A stretch of DNA of 64,000 nt from Closterium sp. Naga37s-1 (taxonomy: Eukaryota; Streptophyta; Zygnematophyceae; Desmidiales; Closteriaceae), in assembly GCA_947471745.1 (NCBI GenBank), contig CANJKZ010000952.1, positions 514,001-578,000 on the forward strand. Reading direction: 5' to 3'. A program made the position numbers and the translations under genes. Position 1 is the first letter of the stretch. Every line of letters starts with the position of its first letter. Below, one piece after another: positions 53,101 to 63,677 of the stretch. The notes below the pieces were generated by a model. It saw only the letters and a list, made by a program, of their open reading frames with translations. It was not told the DNA's origin and ran no database searches.

Positions 53101-55552
53101 TGCTGCTGCTGGTAGTGCTGCTGGCACTGCTGGAGGTGCTGCTGGTACTGGAGCTGCTGGGGACCCTGCTGCTGCTGGCGGTGCTGCTGGAGCTGCTGGG
53201 TCTGGCCCTGCTGAGGGGGTTGGAGCTGGAGGTGCTGAGCGGCCACGGCCGTACTACGTTCCGCTCCTTCAGCAGGTTCTTGGCCTTCCGCCCTCTCCTG
53301 GTCCTACTCCTCCCCTACTAAGTCCACCGCTTGTCCAGTCGCAGTCACAGTTACAGCCAGTCTCTCCACTTCCTGGTCCTTCTCCCTACACTGCGCCGAC
53401 GGGAGGTCTTACGGAGCGTCGTGAGCCTGAGTCTCGTCCTCCGTCGCCTGAGACTCGTCCAGAGTCGTCTGAGTCGCGTCCAGAGTCGTCTGTCCGCGCT
53501 GTCCGCGCTGGTCGTCGTGTTCCACGTCAGCGTCCTCCTCCTGTCCTTGGCACTCACTATATGACCCTGCGTCCCTCTACTGCTCCACAGCGTGTCCCAC
53601 TGCCGTCTCCACCAGCGTCCTCTCTTCCTGCTCTTGTTGACCCGGAGTCTGACTCTCTTCGTGCTGCCAGTCCTACTGTCACGCGTCTCCTTGCCACTGC
53701 TGTCACTGACCCTTCCTTTGAGTCCTCTGCTGTGTCTGCTCTAGTCGCTGAGCTTGTTGACTTTGCTGCTGCCTGTCGTCTAGACTACGCCGCTAGCCTT
53801 GTTGCTGAGTCTGAGTCTGAGTCTGTCTGTCCTCCGTCTGTCGGGGGTGAGTGTGCACTTGGCACGGACGTCCTTGAGGACAGACAGGAGGAGTTTGAGT
53901 GCTTTGCCGCTGCTTTGCCTCATCTCGTGTCCATGCTAGTTGCCCCTGAGGGAGACCCGGATGCACCAGACATCCCGACCCCACGCTCCTACGCAGAGGC
54001 GATGGAGGGTCCCTACTCCTCTCAGTGGCAGACAGCCATGGACGCAGAGATGGCTTCCTGGAAGTCCACAGGCACCTACGTCGACGACGTTCCCCCACCT
54101 GGGGCGAACATCGTCAGTGGCATGTGGATTTTCAGGGTGAAGCGGCCGCCGGGTTCTCCGCCTGTCTTCAAGGCGCGTTACGTTGCACGAGGCTTCAGTC
54201 AGCGAGAGGGAGTTGACTTCTTCCAGACCTTCTCCCCGACCCCGAAGATGACCACTCTTCGGGTTCTGCTGCACGTCGCTGCTCAGCGTGACTACGAGCT
54301 CCACTCTCTTGACTTCAGCACTGCGTTCTTACAGGGCAGCCTGCACGAGGAGATCTGGCTGCGCCGCCCACCTGGCTTCACTGGGTCGTTCCCTCCTGGT
54401 ACCCAGTGGAGCCTCCGGCGGCCAGTCTACGGTCTCCGCCAGGCACCCCGTGAGTGGCACGACACACTGAGGACTACTCTTGCTGCTCTTGGGTTTGCTC
54501 CTTCTACTGCTGACCCGTCGCTGTTTCTACGCACCGACACCACTCTACCGCCGTTCTACGTTCTTGTTTACGTAGACGACTTGGTCTTTGCTACTGCTGA
54601 CACTGAGGCACTCGCCCACGTGAAGTCGGAGCTGCAGAAGAGACACACGTGCACAGACCTGGGTGAGCTGACAAGCTATCTTGGCTTGCGGATCACCCGG
54701 GACAGAGCACAGCGCACCATCACCTTGACTCAGTCACACATGGTGCAGCAGGTCCTTCAGCGCTTCCGCTTCACGTACTCCTCGCCTCAGCCCACTCCTC
54801 TGCCTACCGGTCACTCGCTCTCAGCTCTGCCTTCGGATGAGTCCGTAGAGCCGAGTGGCCCGTATCCAGAGCTTGTGGGCTGCCTCATGTACCTGATGAC
54901 CTGCACTCGACCTGACCTGGCATACCCTCTTAGCACCCTAGCACGCTATGTCGCTCCCGGCCGTCACCGGAAGGAGCACATGGATGCCGCTAAGAGGGTG
55001 TTGCGCTACTTGTGCAGTACGTCGGGCATGGGGCTCGTGCTTGGAGGTAGGAGCGACGTTGTCCTCACGGGTCACTCAGACGCTTCTTGGGCTGACGACC
55101 AGGCTACGCAGCGGTCGTCTCAGGGTTACACCTTCAGCCTTGGCTCTGGTTCAGTTTCTTGGCGTTCTACTCGCTCTTCTTCTGTTCTCAGCTCCAGTTG
55201 TGAGGCTGAGATCTACGCCACAGCCATGGCTGCACAGGAGTTACGCTGGCTCACCTACCTGCTGACCGACCTGGGAGAGCGGCCTCGTTCTCCTCCAGTG
55301 CTGTACGTCGACAACAAGGCCGCCATTGCCTTGTGTGAGGAGCACAGACTGGAGCACAGGACGAAGCACATCGCTCTGCGCTACTTCCTTGCTCGAGAGC
55401 TGCAGCAGCGTGGTCAGCTTCGTCTGCGTTACGTGGCCACTCGGGCCAACACTGCTGATGTGTTCACCAAGGCGCTTCAGCCTTGTGACCATCAGCGTTT
55501 CTGTACTGTTCTAGGCCTTGTGCCTACTCTCCCTCACTTGCTCACTTCTTGA
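50177..55552 (+). CDS. Copia-F polyprotein frame (knuckle, PR, IN, RT, RNase H)
   Basis: The frame is about 1,790 codons long and looks open. Order: two TPQQLREWYA motifs (near 50,205 and 50,350), the knuckle-like CX13CX4HX4C near 50,415-50,490, protease FTLDSGASRCFF (near 50,820), pre-integrase HHRLGHPSV, integrase (51,460-51,960), a very long linker (52,250-53,900) with EPGGAE repeats, two more QQLREWY motifs and an Ala/Gly-rich run, RT (54,020-54,700, VYVDDLVFA), RNase H and C-terminal tail (54,990-55,552, ending LPHLLTS). The polyprotein would be cut by its own protease in a virus-like particle, as is known for the family. The start is the upstream limit of the open frame, not a proven initiation site. 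Confidence 0.85.
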   Translation: MQLQRRPRESLTPQQLREWYAGWGCRGGRAAATTTATTTATAAPGGGQMQLPRRPSESLTPQQLREWYAQRGGSRGTARCPYVIRTGARTGQPCGTFGHTESRCFARLSDAWRTEFGDAAELPDWVELLRQRVDIYALDYDAILTAMYAFPTSAESACHLCVPPDPGIQSAALGTGEAAALGARVSVAPGAGEAAALGTRESAPSGTASTEALHTFTLDSGASRCFFRDRTALEQLARPVAVSLADPSGGPVIATSSTVLPCPAVPSGTLSGLYLPSFSTNLVAGSALQDGGVHQFTPAYERVTHCTCARTGRHLATFTRQPGSDLYTLTTESPQVAASASASGQLSAPCSCRSLAHETVLWHHRLGHPSVQRLRAMHNRYLVSGLPRVLPPLPPLPAPPCLPCVEGRQRAAPHSSSFPPTTAPLQTLHMDVWGPARVRGQGQERYFLIVVDDYSRYTTVFPLRTKGEVPDVLIPWIRASRLQLSERFHSDFPVLRLHSDRGGEFSSDLLAAYCAEHGIRQSFTLPASPQQNGVAERRIGLVMEVARTSLIHAAAPHFLWPFAVRYAAHQLNLWPRVSVPETSPTLRWTGEVGDASRFRVWGSRAFVRDTFADKLSSRAVPCVFLGFVPDASGWQFYHATSRRVLPSQDVTFDESVPYYRLFPYRTAPLPPPPLFLAPGAAVVDPLPPQGAAPSGVSQVDPVEPVEVAVDSRPARGAEPERAEPGVAESGGAEPRGAGSGGAEPAGAESGGAEPGGAEPAGAESGGAEPGGAEPGSATSESTEPERAAPGGGLSSQQLREWYLQYCSLRRGASGARSGAGAGASASPPRRELPSPQQLREWYARRCSLRSGAPGVVDSGASGVTGGAAAAGGAAGAARGATGAAGAAGGTAAAGGAAGAARGTTGSGAAGAAGGAAAAGGAAGAAGGAAGAAGAAGGATGAGATGAAGGTAAAGGAAGAAGGAAGTGAAGAAGGAAAAGSAAGTAGGAAGTGAAGDPAAAGGAAGAAGSGPAEGVGAGGAERPRPYYVPLLQQVLGLPPSPGPTPPLLSPPLVQSQSQLQPVSPLPGPSPYTAPTGGLTERREPESRPPSPETRPESSESRPESSVRAVRAGRRVPRQRPPPVLGTHYMTLRPSTAPQRVPLPSPPASSLPALVDPESDSLRAASPTVTRLLATAVTDPSFESSAVSALVAELVDFAAACRLDYAASLVAESESESVCPPSVGGECALGTDVLEDRQEEFECFAAALPHLVSMLVAPEGDPDAPDIPTPRSYAEAMEGPYSSQWQTAMDAEMASWKSTGTYVDDVPPPGANIVSGMWIFRVKRPPGSPPVFKARYVARGFSQREGVDFFQTFSPTPKMTTLRVLLHVAAQRDYELHSLDFSTAFLQGSLHEEIWLRRPPGFTGSFPPGTQWSLRRPVYGLRQAPREWHDTLRTTLAALGFAPSTADPSLFLRTDTTLPPFYVLVYVDDLVFATADTEALAHVKSELQKRHTCTDLGELTSYLGLRITRDRAQRTITLTQSHMVQQVLQRFRFTYSSPQPTPLPTGHSLSALPSDESVEPSGPYPELVGCLMYLMTCTRPDLAYPLSTLARYVAPGRHRKEHMDAAKRVLRYLCSTSGMGLVLGGRSDVVLTGHSDASWADDQATQRSSQGYTFSLGSGSVSWRSTRSSSVLSSSCEAEIYATAMAAQELRWLTYLLTDLGERPRSPPVLYVDNKAAIALCEEHRLEHRTKHIALRYFLARELQQRGQLRLRYVATRANTADVFTKALQPCDHQRFCTVLGLVPTLPHLLTS
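52318..53230 (+). repeat. EPGGA and Ala/Gly repeats in the Copia-F linker
   Basis: A 15-bp unit (gctgagcctgggggt) repeats to about 52,550. It is followed at 52,750-53,230 by a 12-15 bp GCTGCTGGAGGT-type repeat coding for an Ala/Gly-rich run. Corresponding but differently sized arrays occur in Copia-A (24,170-24,330), Copia-B (32,940-33,230) and Copia-E. Confidence 0.9.
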
Positions 55553-55783
55553 CTCTGCTTGTACTGTGATCTCTATGTATATATACCTGCATGTTTACTC
55601 TTGTTAGGTTGTGATCACTGTACCTCTTGTTATATTATCAAACTGCATGTGATCTGGTCTTGTGACCACTTGCTTGTGCTCGGAATTTGTGTGGTTTCCT
55701 TGAGATCCACCCTGAGCTTGCTTTGCTTTGCTTTGACTGGTCTTGTGACCATCTGGTTGTCTCCCACTTAGCCTATGGGGGTG

Positions 55784-55921
55784 TGTCAAACATTATACAT
55801 GTTCATATTGTGTAGGCTATAGTGGGTTTAGCCTTAGGGGGTACAACATTGCTAGGGTTTCCTACTTGTATCACCCTGCTGCCTAGTTTCACACATTCTC
55901 GTTCAGTTCTACATTCTAACA
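55784..55921 (+). repeat. Copia-F 3' LTR (138 bp)
   Basis: Identical to the 5' LTR and followed by CCCCA. Confidence 0.95.
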
Positions 55922-56197
55922 CCCCAGGCTCAGCACCCCCAGGCTCCGCAACATCAGACTCAGCAACCCCAGGCTTAGCACCCCCAGGCCCCGCACCCGC
56001 AGGCTCAGCACCCCTAGCTGCAACAGAGTCGACAGCTACCTCGACCGGCTCGACAGGGTCTACCTGGGACACACCTGAGGGGGCAGGACCCTGAGGGGGG
56101 AGGGGGTCTACCGGAGGAGTACCTGGTGCTAGGAAGAGCGGCGGGGGGGGGAGAGGGGCAGTGCGGTAGGGAAAGAGACGGTAGTAAGAGACGGTAG

Positions 56198-56959
56198 TGT
56201 GTATGGAATGGTATGAGGGCATGGGATAATATATATTTCATGCTTATAATTGTGTGTGAATGTTGAGTCATGATGTCGAGTGTGTGTGTCGAGTCAATAG
56301 CGAGTTATCGCTAGGCGCGTGTTACGCGGTCGTTTGTGTCTCGCGCGCGGTTTCTATTTTGTCGTGCGCGGTTTCTATTTTGTCCTGTGTCGAACGTTCG
56401 GCGTGTCGCAGGTGTGTGCAGCAGACCCATCAAGAACTCAAGGATGACTTTGTGATGAAGAGCCCGAGCCTTGGTGTCAAACCTCAAGTGATTTCGAAGC
56501 TTGCCAAAAGGGTACACCTCAAGATATTGAAGATAGTTACATTACTTTGTGTAGTGTAACATTTCACTTGGTGTAGGCCCTAGTGAAGGGTAGTTTCGAG
56601 ACCCTTCGTGGTTGGGGACAGTGTGGCACTGTTCCACATCACTGTACCTCGGCTCTTGGGGTTTGTAGGAGCTGGGAGTCATTCCCAACTCGTAACTCTT
56701 CCTATCTTGTGTTCTAAGACTATAGTGGCTGCCATAGTACCGTTCGTTCAAACCGACGCTGTGTCGTCAATTCTTTATCAAATCGTGCAATCTAAATTGC
56801 TAATTGTAGACGACGTGAAGAAGCTCCAGATCCAATTTGAATTAGGTCATTTGCAGCTGTGAGAAGAACGCTATCAACGTTTGAAGCCGCTGTGCAGAAA
56901 TCCGTCTGTGCTCTCTATCTTTCGTTTTAGGCACATTCAAGCCTATTGTGACTATAACA
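56198..56959 (+). repeat. Copia-G 5' LTR
   Basis: Matches 61101-61862 almost base for base and ends GTGACTATAACA. Contains a tataatatatattt promoter-like stretch near its left end. Confidence 0.88.
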
Positions 56960-57108
56960 AGTGGTATCAGAGCCCCTTGGAGCAGTTTCGACAATGTCTG
57001 GACCTGAGGAAGGTTTGGTGGCAGCAGCTTCGGCGGAGGCCGCAGGAGTGGCGGTTACGGCAGCGACGACAAGAGCTACGGACGCGGTCGCGGCCGATTC
57101 GACGGCGA

Positions 57109-60100
57109 GTGTCACTATTGCCACAAGAGCGGACACATGTGGCGCGACTGCTACAAACTCCCTGATGGTTGGACCCCTGCTCAAGGCCAAGAGGGTAGAG
57201 AAGCAGGAGGAGGGAGAGGACGAGGCCGTGGAGGCCGTGGCGGTCGCGGTGGCGGAGCTGCAAACATGAAGAGCGGAGACAACGACAAGGACCCGAGCGA
57301 CGATCGATACCCGGGTCTATTCTACTTCGTGTCGACGCAAGTACCGGCTGGTCCAGAGAAGGATGAAGGCTTTGAGGAGCCAGCAGCTGTGGGGAAGGTG
57401 ACCCTACACCCCCTGGACTATTGGGTGATTGATAGTGGCGCTACCTATAGCATGACACCTCGCCCGGACTTGCTCACCGAACTCGAGCCGTCACCGGTGA
57501 AGCATGTCACATCGGCTTTGGGGCAGCGAGCAGAGGTGAAAGGCATGGGCAAGGCCATGTTCAAGGGTGCTGATGGGAAGATGGTGGGCCTCAAGAACGT
57601 GCTTTGGGTGCCCAGCCTTGCTGCAAACCTGATTTCCGTGCGGCGGTTGGCAAAGGCCGGCATGGACACGAACTCGAAGGGAGCCAAGACCTACACCGCA
57701 AGGCTTGGCGATCGAATTCTTTGGGACCTTCATGAGGACAGGGATGTCTACAACGAGATGTGGCAGATCCCAGTGGTCCCTATGCCTAAGGAGAGGCAAG
57801 TGGCAGCAAGCATCAGCACCAAGGATGGAGCGGTCGGTAGCGACGATGGCGCGAACGGTCGCGCTAAGGAGAATGAGCTCAAGAAGAGCAAACCTGGAGG
57901 GACCAGCAAGTTCAGTGAACCTAAGGAGAGTGGTGCAGCAACCAAGGAGCAGCAAAAGGGTGAGGAGAACCCAGAGGCAGCAGCGGAGGAGGACTACGGA
58001 GAGAGTATGTGGGGCGCTATTGCGAGCGCGGCATTCTCCAATCCAACTTCGGCTACGGGGGAGTGTGATTGGCTCACCTTGCATCGGCGCATGGGGCATG
58101 TGGCCCTGCCCATCTTGCAGCAGCTAGTGAAGAATGAGATGGTTGCTGGCATACGTGTGAAGGGGGAGCCCGATGAGGTGCTTGGCTGCCCGACGTGCAT
58201 TCAAGCCAAGTTCACCCGGTTTTCGTTCCCTAGTTCGGAGGCAACGGCAAAGGCACCGCTTGATGAGGTGGTGATGGACGTGGTGGGCCCCCTGAAGCTT
58301 GGAGCTGCTGGAGCTGAGTATTTTCTCACCATTGTCGACGTCTACACCCGCATGACTTGGGTGTACGTGCTGGCCAAGAAGAGCGACGTGGCTGAAACGT
58401 TGAAGACGGATTGGTTCCCGATGGTGGAGCGGCAACAAGACCGTCTAGTCAAGTCAATCCGCACCGATCGAGGGGGAGAGTTCCTGAGCAAGGAGTTTGG
58501 GTTGTGGCTGAAGAAGAATGGTATTCGGCACTCCCTCACCATGCCATACTCCCCTGCAATGAACGGCATCGCCGAGCGAGCGAACCGCACAATCACGGAG
58601 GCGGCACGCGGGTTGCTCATTGAAGCCGGGCTACCCGACTATTTCTGGCCTGATGCGGTGCGGAGCGCGTGTGTGGCCAAGAACAGAGCCTTGACTCATG
58701 TGGGAGCAGACAAATGGGTGCCCTATGTGGAGTGGCTAGGAAGGAAGCCAAAGGTGGATATGCTTCGGGTGTTCGGGTGCATGTGCATGGCGCTCGTGCC
58801 TAAGCATCTTCGGCACAACAAGCTTGGTGCCAAGGCGGTGTGGGCCGTGCACTTGGGCATGGCTCAAAACAGCAAGGGATGGCTTCTTTGGGACCCATTC
58901 ACCAAGAAGTTCTTGGTGAGCAGGGACTGCAAGTTCATGGAGAACTTCATGTACAAGGATTGGAAGGCGGAGAATGAGGCGAAGATAGGCGTGCGGTTTG
59001 GGGAGGTGAAGAGTTCCGGTTTGGAGCATGTGGAGCTGCCTTTGGAGCTGAGCAGCGGCAGCACAACCACAAGGCAATCCTCCCTTGTGAATGGGGGAGA
59101 GGAGGCCAATGATGCAGAGGAAGAAGAGGAGGAGGTGCAGCAAGTGAGCGAGCGTGCACCGTCACTCCCTTCCCGTACTACGAGTGCTCCACGGATTCGA
59201 GCCACACCGCAGCAACGCCAAGGCCTTCAAGTCCCTGCAGCTGAGGAGGAAGGAAGGGGGAAGAGGAGAGTTCAACCCCCTAATAGGCTGACCTATGATG
59301 CGCCGGGAAAGCAGGGCAAGACAGCCCTGGCCGGAGCGGCAATGATGGTCGGAGACGACGAGGAGAGTGACTACGAGGAGTGTGCCTTCGCGTTCTTCTC
59401 TCCGGTGGAGATGCCGGGAGAACCAGCAACTCTCAAAGAGGCTTTGGAGAGTAGTGATGCTGAGGAGTGGAAGAAGGCCATGGAGAGTGAGCTGAAAAGC
59501 ATCGAGGAGAATGACACGTTTGAATTGGTGGAGCTACCGGAGGGGCGTACGGCGATAACGTCCAAGTGGCTCTTCAAAATCAAGTCGGATGCCGACGGCA
59601 AGATCGAGCGCTACAAGTCTAGGCTTGTAGCCAAGGGGTACCAGCAGAAGGAGAAGGTGGACTTCAAGGAGCTGTTTGCCCCTGTGGTGAAGCCGACGAC
59701 GCTGCGAACCCTATTCGCAGGAGCCGCCATCAAAGGATGGGTAGTAAAGCAAATGGACATCGTAACGGCATTCCTTAACGGCATCCTTGAGGAGGAGATT
59801 TTTATGGCGCAGCCAGAGGGGTTTGATGATGGTAGTGGCAGAGTGTGGAAGCTGAAGAAGGCCCTCTATGGGCTGAAGCAGGCCCCTAGGCAATGGTACA
59901 TGAAGCTGCGCGAAGTGTTGGAGGGGATCGGCTTCACTCCCTCAACGGCCGATCACTCCTTGTTCATGCTTGGCGAGGGGGAGCAGAGGAGTTTCATGGT
60001 GGTTTATGTGGATGACATCCTCATTTTCTCACCCTCTTCTGACCTTGTGAAGGAGGTGATGCTGAAGCTTCAAGACAAGTTCAAGTGCAAGGCCCTTGGT

Positions 60101-61021
60101 GACGTGAGCTTCTACCTTGGGCTCCACATCGAACGAGATGTGGAGAAGCGGTGCATGCGGGTGCATCAACGAAAGTACCTGGAGGCATTGGCTGCCAACT
60201 TTGGGCAGAGTGAAGGCCATGTGGCTACACCCTTTCCTTCTGGGTTCAAGTGTGTGAAGGGACCAGAGGAGGAGAGCGTTGGTGAAGAGGAGAGGCGCCG
60301 ATTTCACTCGTTGGTGGGCAGCCTCATGTATGCGGCGGTAAACACCCGACCGGACGTCGCGTTTGCTACCGGGCAGCTGGCTAGGGTTGTGCAATGCCCT
60401 AATGAGGAGCAGGTAGCAGCTGGAATGAGGGTGGCCAAGTATCTTGGCCAAACACCGACCGTTGGGCTGCAATACTCGGCGGCGGCACAAAGGCGCCAAA
60501 AGGGCGCGGATGGTGTTGAACCCGGGCGTTTGTTCCTCACCGCCTACTCGGATGCTTCATATGCATCAGAACCAGAGGACATGACAAGTGTGGGAGGCTT
60601 CATATGCTGTGTTGGTGGAGGCCCAACTGCTTGGGAGAGCAAGAAGCAGGTTGACCAAGCTTTGAGCTCGGTGGAGTCCGAGTACATGGCCCTCTTCCGT
60701 GCCGTACGGGAGATTGTGTGGCAGCGGCGTTTGTTGGCTGAATTGGGGGAGGAGCAGCAAGGACCTACCCCACTGTACTGTGACAGCCAGGGTGCCATTG
60801 CTCTTGCTAAGAACCCTGTGTTGCATGGACTCACGAAGCACATGAGGGTGAAGTGGCATTGGACGAGGAGCATGGTAACCGCGGGTGAAGTTGAGTTGCG
60901 CTACGTGAAGACCACGGGGCAGCCGGCTGACATGATGACCAAGAGGCTGGTGGAGCAGCAGCATTGGAAGTGTTGCAAGCTGGCTGGGATGGCTCTGAAC
61001 CGAGAGAGCAACATATCCTAA
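57109..61021 (+). CDS. Copia-G pol region (knuckle to RNase H)
   Basis: Domains in order: CCHC knuckle CHYCHKSGHMWRDC (57,109-57,150), RG-rich stretch, protease WVIDSGATYSMT (near 57,420), pre-integrase LHRRMGHVALP (58,080), integrase core (58,260-58,680; VDVYTRMTWVYV, TDRGGEF), acidic linker, RT (59,480-60,220; VYVDDILIF), RNase H (60,530-60,960; AYSDASYAS). The frame ends with a TAA at 61,019-61,021, just before the polypurine tract. It resembles Tnt1/Retrofit-type copia of land plants. The long frame looks open; a gag portion is barely represented. Confidence 0.9.
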
Positions 61022-61044
61022 GGCCAACAATCCGAGGGGGAGTT

Positions 61045-61862
61045 TGTTGGTGCAACCCTACGGTTTGCACTCGGCTTGTTGTCCGTGTGCGTGAATGTGT
61101 GTGTGTATGGAATGGTATGAGGGCATGGGATAATATATATTTCATGCTTATAATTGTGTGTGAATGTTGAGTCATGATGTCGAGTGTGTGTGTCGAGTCA
61201 ATAGCGAGTTATCGCTAGGCGCGTGTTACGCGGTCGTTTGTGTCTCGCGCGCGGTTTCTATTTTGTCGTGCGCGGTTCTATTTTGTCCTGTGTCGAACGT
61301 TCGGCGTGTCGCAGGTGTGTGCAGCAGACCCATCAAGAACTCAAGGATGAGTTTGTGATGAAGAGCCCGAGCCTTGGTGTCAAACCTCAAGTGATTTCGA
61401 AGCTTGCCAAAAGGGTACACCTCAAGATATTGAAGATAGTTACATTACTTTGTGTAGTGTAACATTTCACTTGGTGTAGGCCCTAGTGAAGGGTAGTTTC
61501 GAGACCCTTCGTGGTTGGGGACAGTGTGGCACTGTTCCACATCACTGTACCTCGGCTCTTGGGGTTTGTAGGAGCTGGGAGTCATTCCCAACTCGTAACT
61601 CTTCCTATCTTGTGTTCTAAGACTATAGTGGCTGCCATAGTACCGTTCGTTCAAACCGACGCTGTGTCGTCAATTCTTTATCAAATCGTGCAATCTAAAT
61701 TGCTAATTGTAGACGACGTGAAGAAGCTCCAGATCCAATTTGAATTAGGTCATTTGCAGCTGTGAGAAGAACGCTATCAACGTTTGAAGCCGCTGTGCAG
61801 AAATCCGTCTGTGCTCTCTATCTTTCGTTTTAGGCACATTCAAGCCTATTGTGACTATAACA
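61045..61862 (+). repeat. Copia-G 3' LTR (818 bp)
   Basis: Begins TGTTGGTGCAACCC after the polypurine tract and ends GTGACTATAACA. Confidence 0.88.
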
Positions 61863-63444
61863 GTAAGAGACCGACTCGTCAAACGTGACGTCCTGAGAGG
61901 ACAGAACACGGCGCGAGGTGGGGTGGTAAAACTGCCACCCAGGCACGTCAGGGGGGAAGCCAAGGAAAACAGCACGAGAGGACAGCTTGTCCGCGGAAGT
62001 ATCTCGGACAAAAGCTCGAGATCCCCAGACACGGTACACAGACGCATCGCCAACCTTCCCCGTCCACCGCAGTGTAGGTGTGGTCTCCGGCAAGGAGACA
62101 CGAGGCTGAAGGTTGAACTGATGCGCAGCGTACTGAACCGCGAACGGCCACAGAAAATGGGGAGCAGCCGCATGGATCATGGACGTACGAGCGACGTCCA
62201 TGACCATACCAATGCGGCGCTCAGCAATCCCATTCTGCTCTGGGGAGGCCGGAAGCGTGAACGTCTGGCGGATGCCCTCCGCACGACAGAAAGCCCTCAG
62301 AAGGTCGGAGGAAAACTCACCACCTCTGTCTGAGTGCAGACGTAGAACAGGAAAGTCCGAGCCGAAACTCTCTCTGGGCTGGAGACGAGCAGCGCGGATC
62401 TAGTCGATCAACACCTCAGTGACCTCACCCTTGCAGCGCAAGGGGAAGACTGTGGTGTAACGCGAGTAGTCGTCAACGACCAGCAGGAAGTAACGCTCGT
62501 GACCCTGTCCACGAACGCGGGCTGGGCCCCACACGTCCATGTGGAGAGTCTGCAGAGGAGCCTCTGTCGGAGGAAACTCGGAGGAGTGAGGAGTGGCGCG
62601 CTGCCGGCCCTCAACACAAGGAACACAGGTAGGGGCAGGCCCCGGAGGAAGGGGAGGGAGGGACGGGGGGAGACCTGAGACAAGGAAACGGGAGGCCATA
62701 CCTCGAAGACGAGGCAGGGAGGGGTGACCAAGGCGGTGGTGCCAAAGGAGAGTCTCGTGCGACAGAGGGCGACACGAGCAGGGGGCAGACGCCGGACTAG
62801 ACCTGGACGCAGCAGCAAACACCTGACCAGACGCGGCTACCTGACCGGACAAAGTAACAGGAGGAGACGCTCGACCCAGGCCGACGGGTGAACTTGGCCA
62901 GGTGGCGGCCCGTTCGAGAGCAAGTGCAGTGGGTCACACGCTGACCTCCAGGGGTGAACTGGTCAACCCACACGTCCTGGAGGTCAGCTCCACTCACCAA
63001 GTTCGTAGAGAACGAGGGGAGGTGGAGTCCCGACAGCAAGCCCAACGGGGCCGCAGGACACGGTAAAACCGTGGAGGAGTGCGCAAGGACTGGGCCCCCA
63101 GAGGGGTCAGCCAGGGAGACTGCAACAGGCCGATTGAGCGGCGTGAGTGTGGTGCTGTCGCGCAAGAAAGAGAGCGAAGCACCTGAGTCAAGTGTGGAAA
63201 GTGTGCAAAGCCTCAGTAGGTGCAGTACCAGAGAGAGCAGACTCACCAGCACCTGGAGCAGCAGACTCACTAGCACCTGGAGCAGCAGACTCACTAGCAC
63301 CTAGAGCAGCAGCATCAATGCCCGGGTCGGGCGGAACACACAGGTAACAGTTTCCCTCAGCACTATCAGTCACATCATACATAGCAGCAAGGATAGCATC
63401 GAAGTCAAGATCAAAGATAGCAACATTCTGCCTAAGCAGATCAC

Positions 63445-63677
63445 TGTCGCGATATATATTTATAACTGCCTGTAGCTTTAGCTTTAGTGTAGTTATGTTT
63501 CTTTGTTGTGGTGGTGCACCTCTTTGTTTCTTTGCTATATGTTCTTGCAAACCTATAGTGAAGACACACATTCTCGACATTCCTCCTTGGCACAAGCTAC
63601 TCACGATACCCTTGGCCTAGGCTACTAAGCCTAGGCCCTTCTTAAACCCGGTTACCAGCTAAGCTAGTCTCGTGACA
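63445..63677. mobile_element. Solo LTR, 233 bp, inserted in Copia-E gag
   Basis: AT-richer insert with ends TGTCGCGATA...CTCGTGACA and the 5-bp duplication ATCAC on both sides (63440-63444, 63678-63682). Copia-E coding sequence resumes on either side. No internal genes and no primer site, so a solo LTR fits best; a very short non-autonomous element is possible. Near its right end the palindrome cctaggctactaagcctagg can form a hairpin. Confidence 0.8.

Larger units (their letters stand above)
48911..55921 (+). mobile_element. Copia-F: young short-LTR copia inserted in Copia-E
   Basis: It is 7,011 bp long with identical 138-bp LTRs (48911-49048 and 55784-55921) and the duplication CCCCA at 48906-48910 and 55922-55926. 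The primer site TGGTATCACGAGCC abuts the 5' LTR. The leader is C-rich and contains a polyadenylation-like tract (49839-49867). The pol frame looks open throughout. I did not recognise a capsid-like gag segment, so I do not call the element whole. Confidence 0.95.
56198..61862 (+). mobile_element. Copia-G: Tnt1-like copia with long LTRs inserted in Copia-E
   Basis: LTR-type repeats lie at 56198-56959 and 61045-61862 and are almost identical over their shared length. A perfect initiator-Met primer site (TGGTATCAGAGC) lies at 56,962, and the polypurine tract GAGGGGGAGTT precedes the 3' LTR. Copia-E sequence continues on both sides. This lineage differs from the other copia elements: long LTRs, less extreme base composition and a canonical CCHC knuckle. 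Young; the gag part looks broken while the pol frame looks open. Confidence 0.9.
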
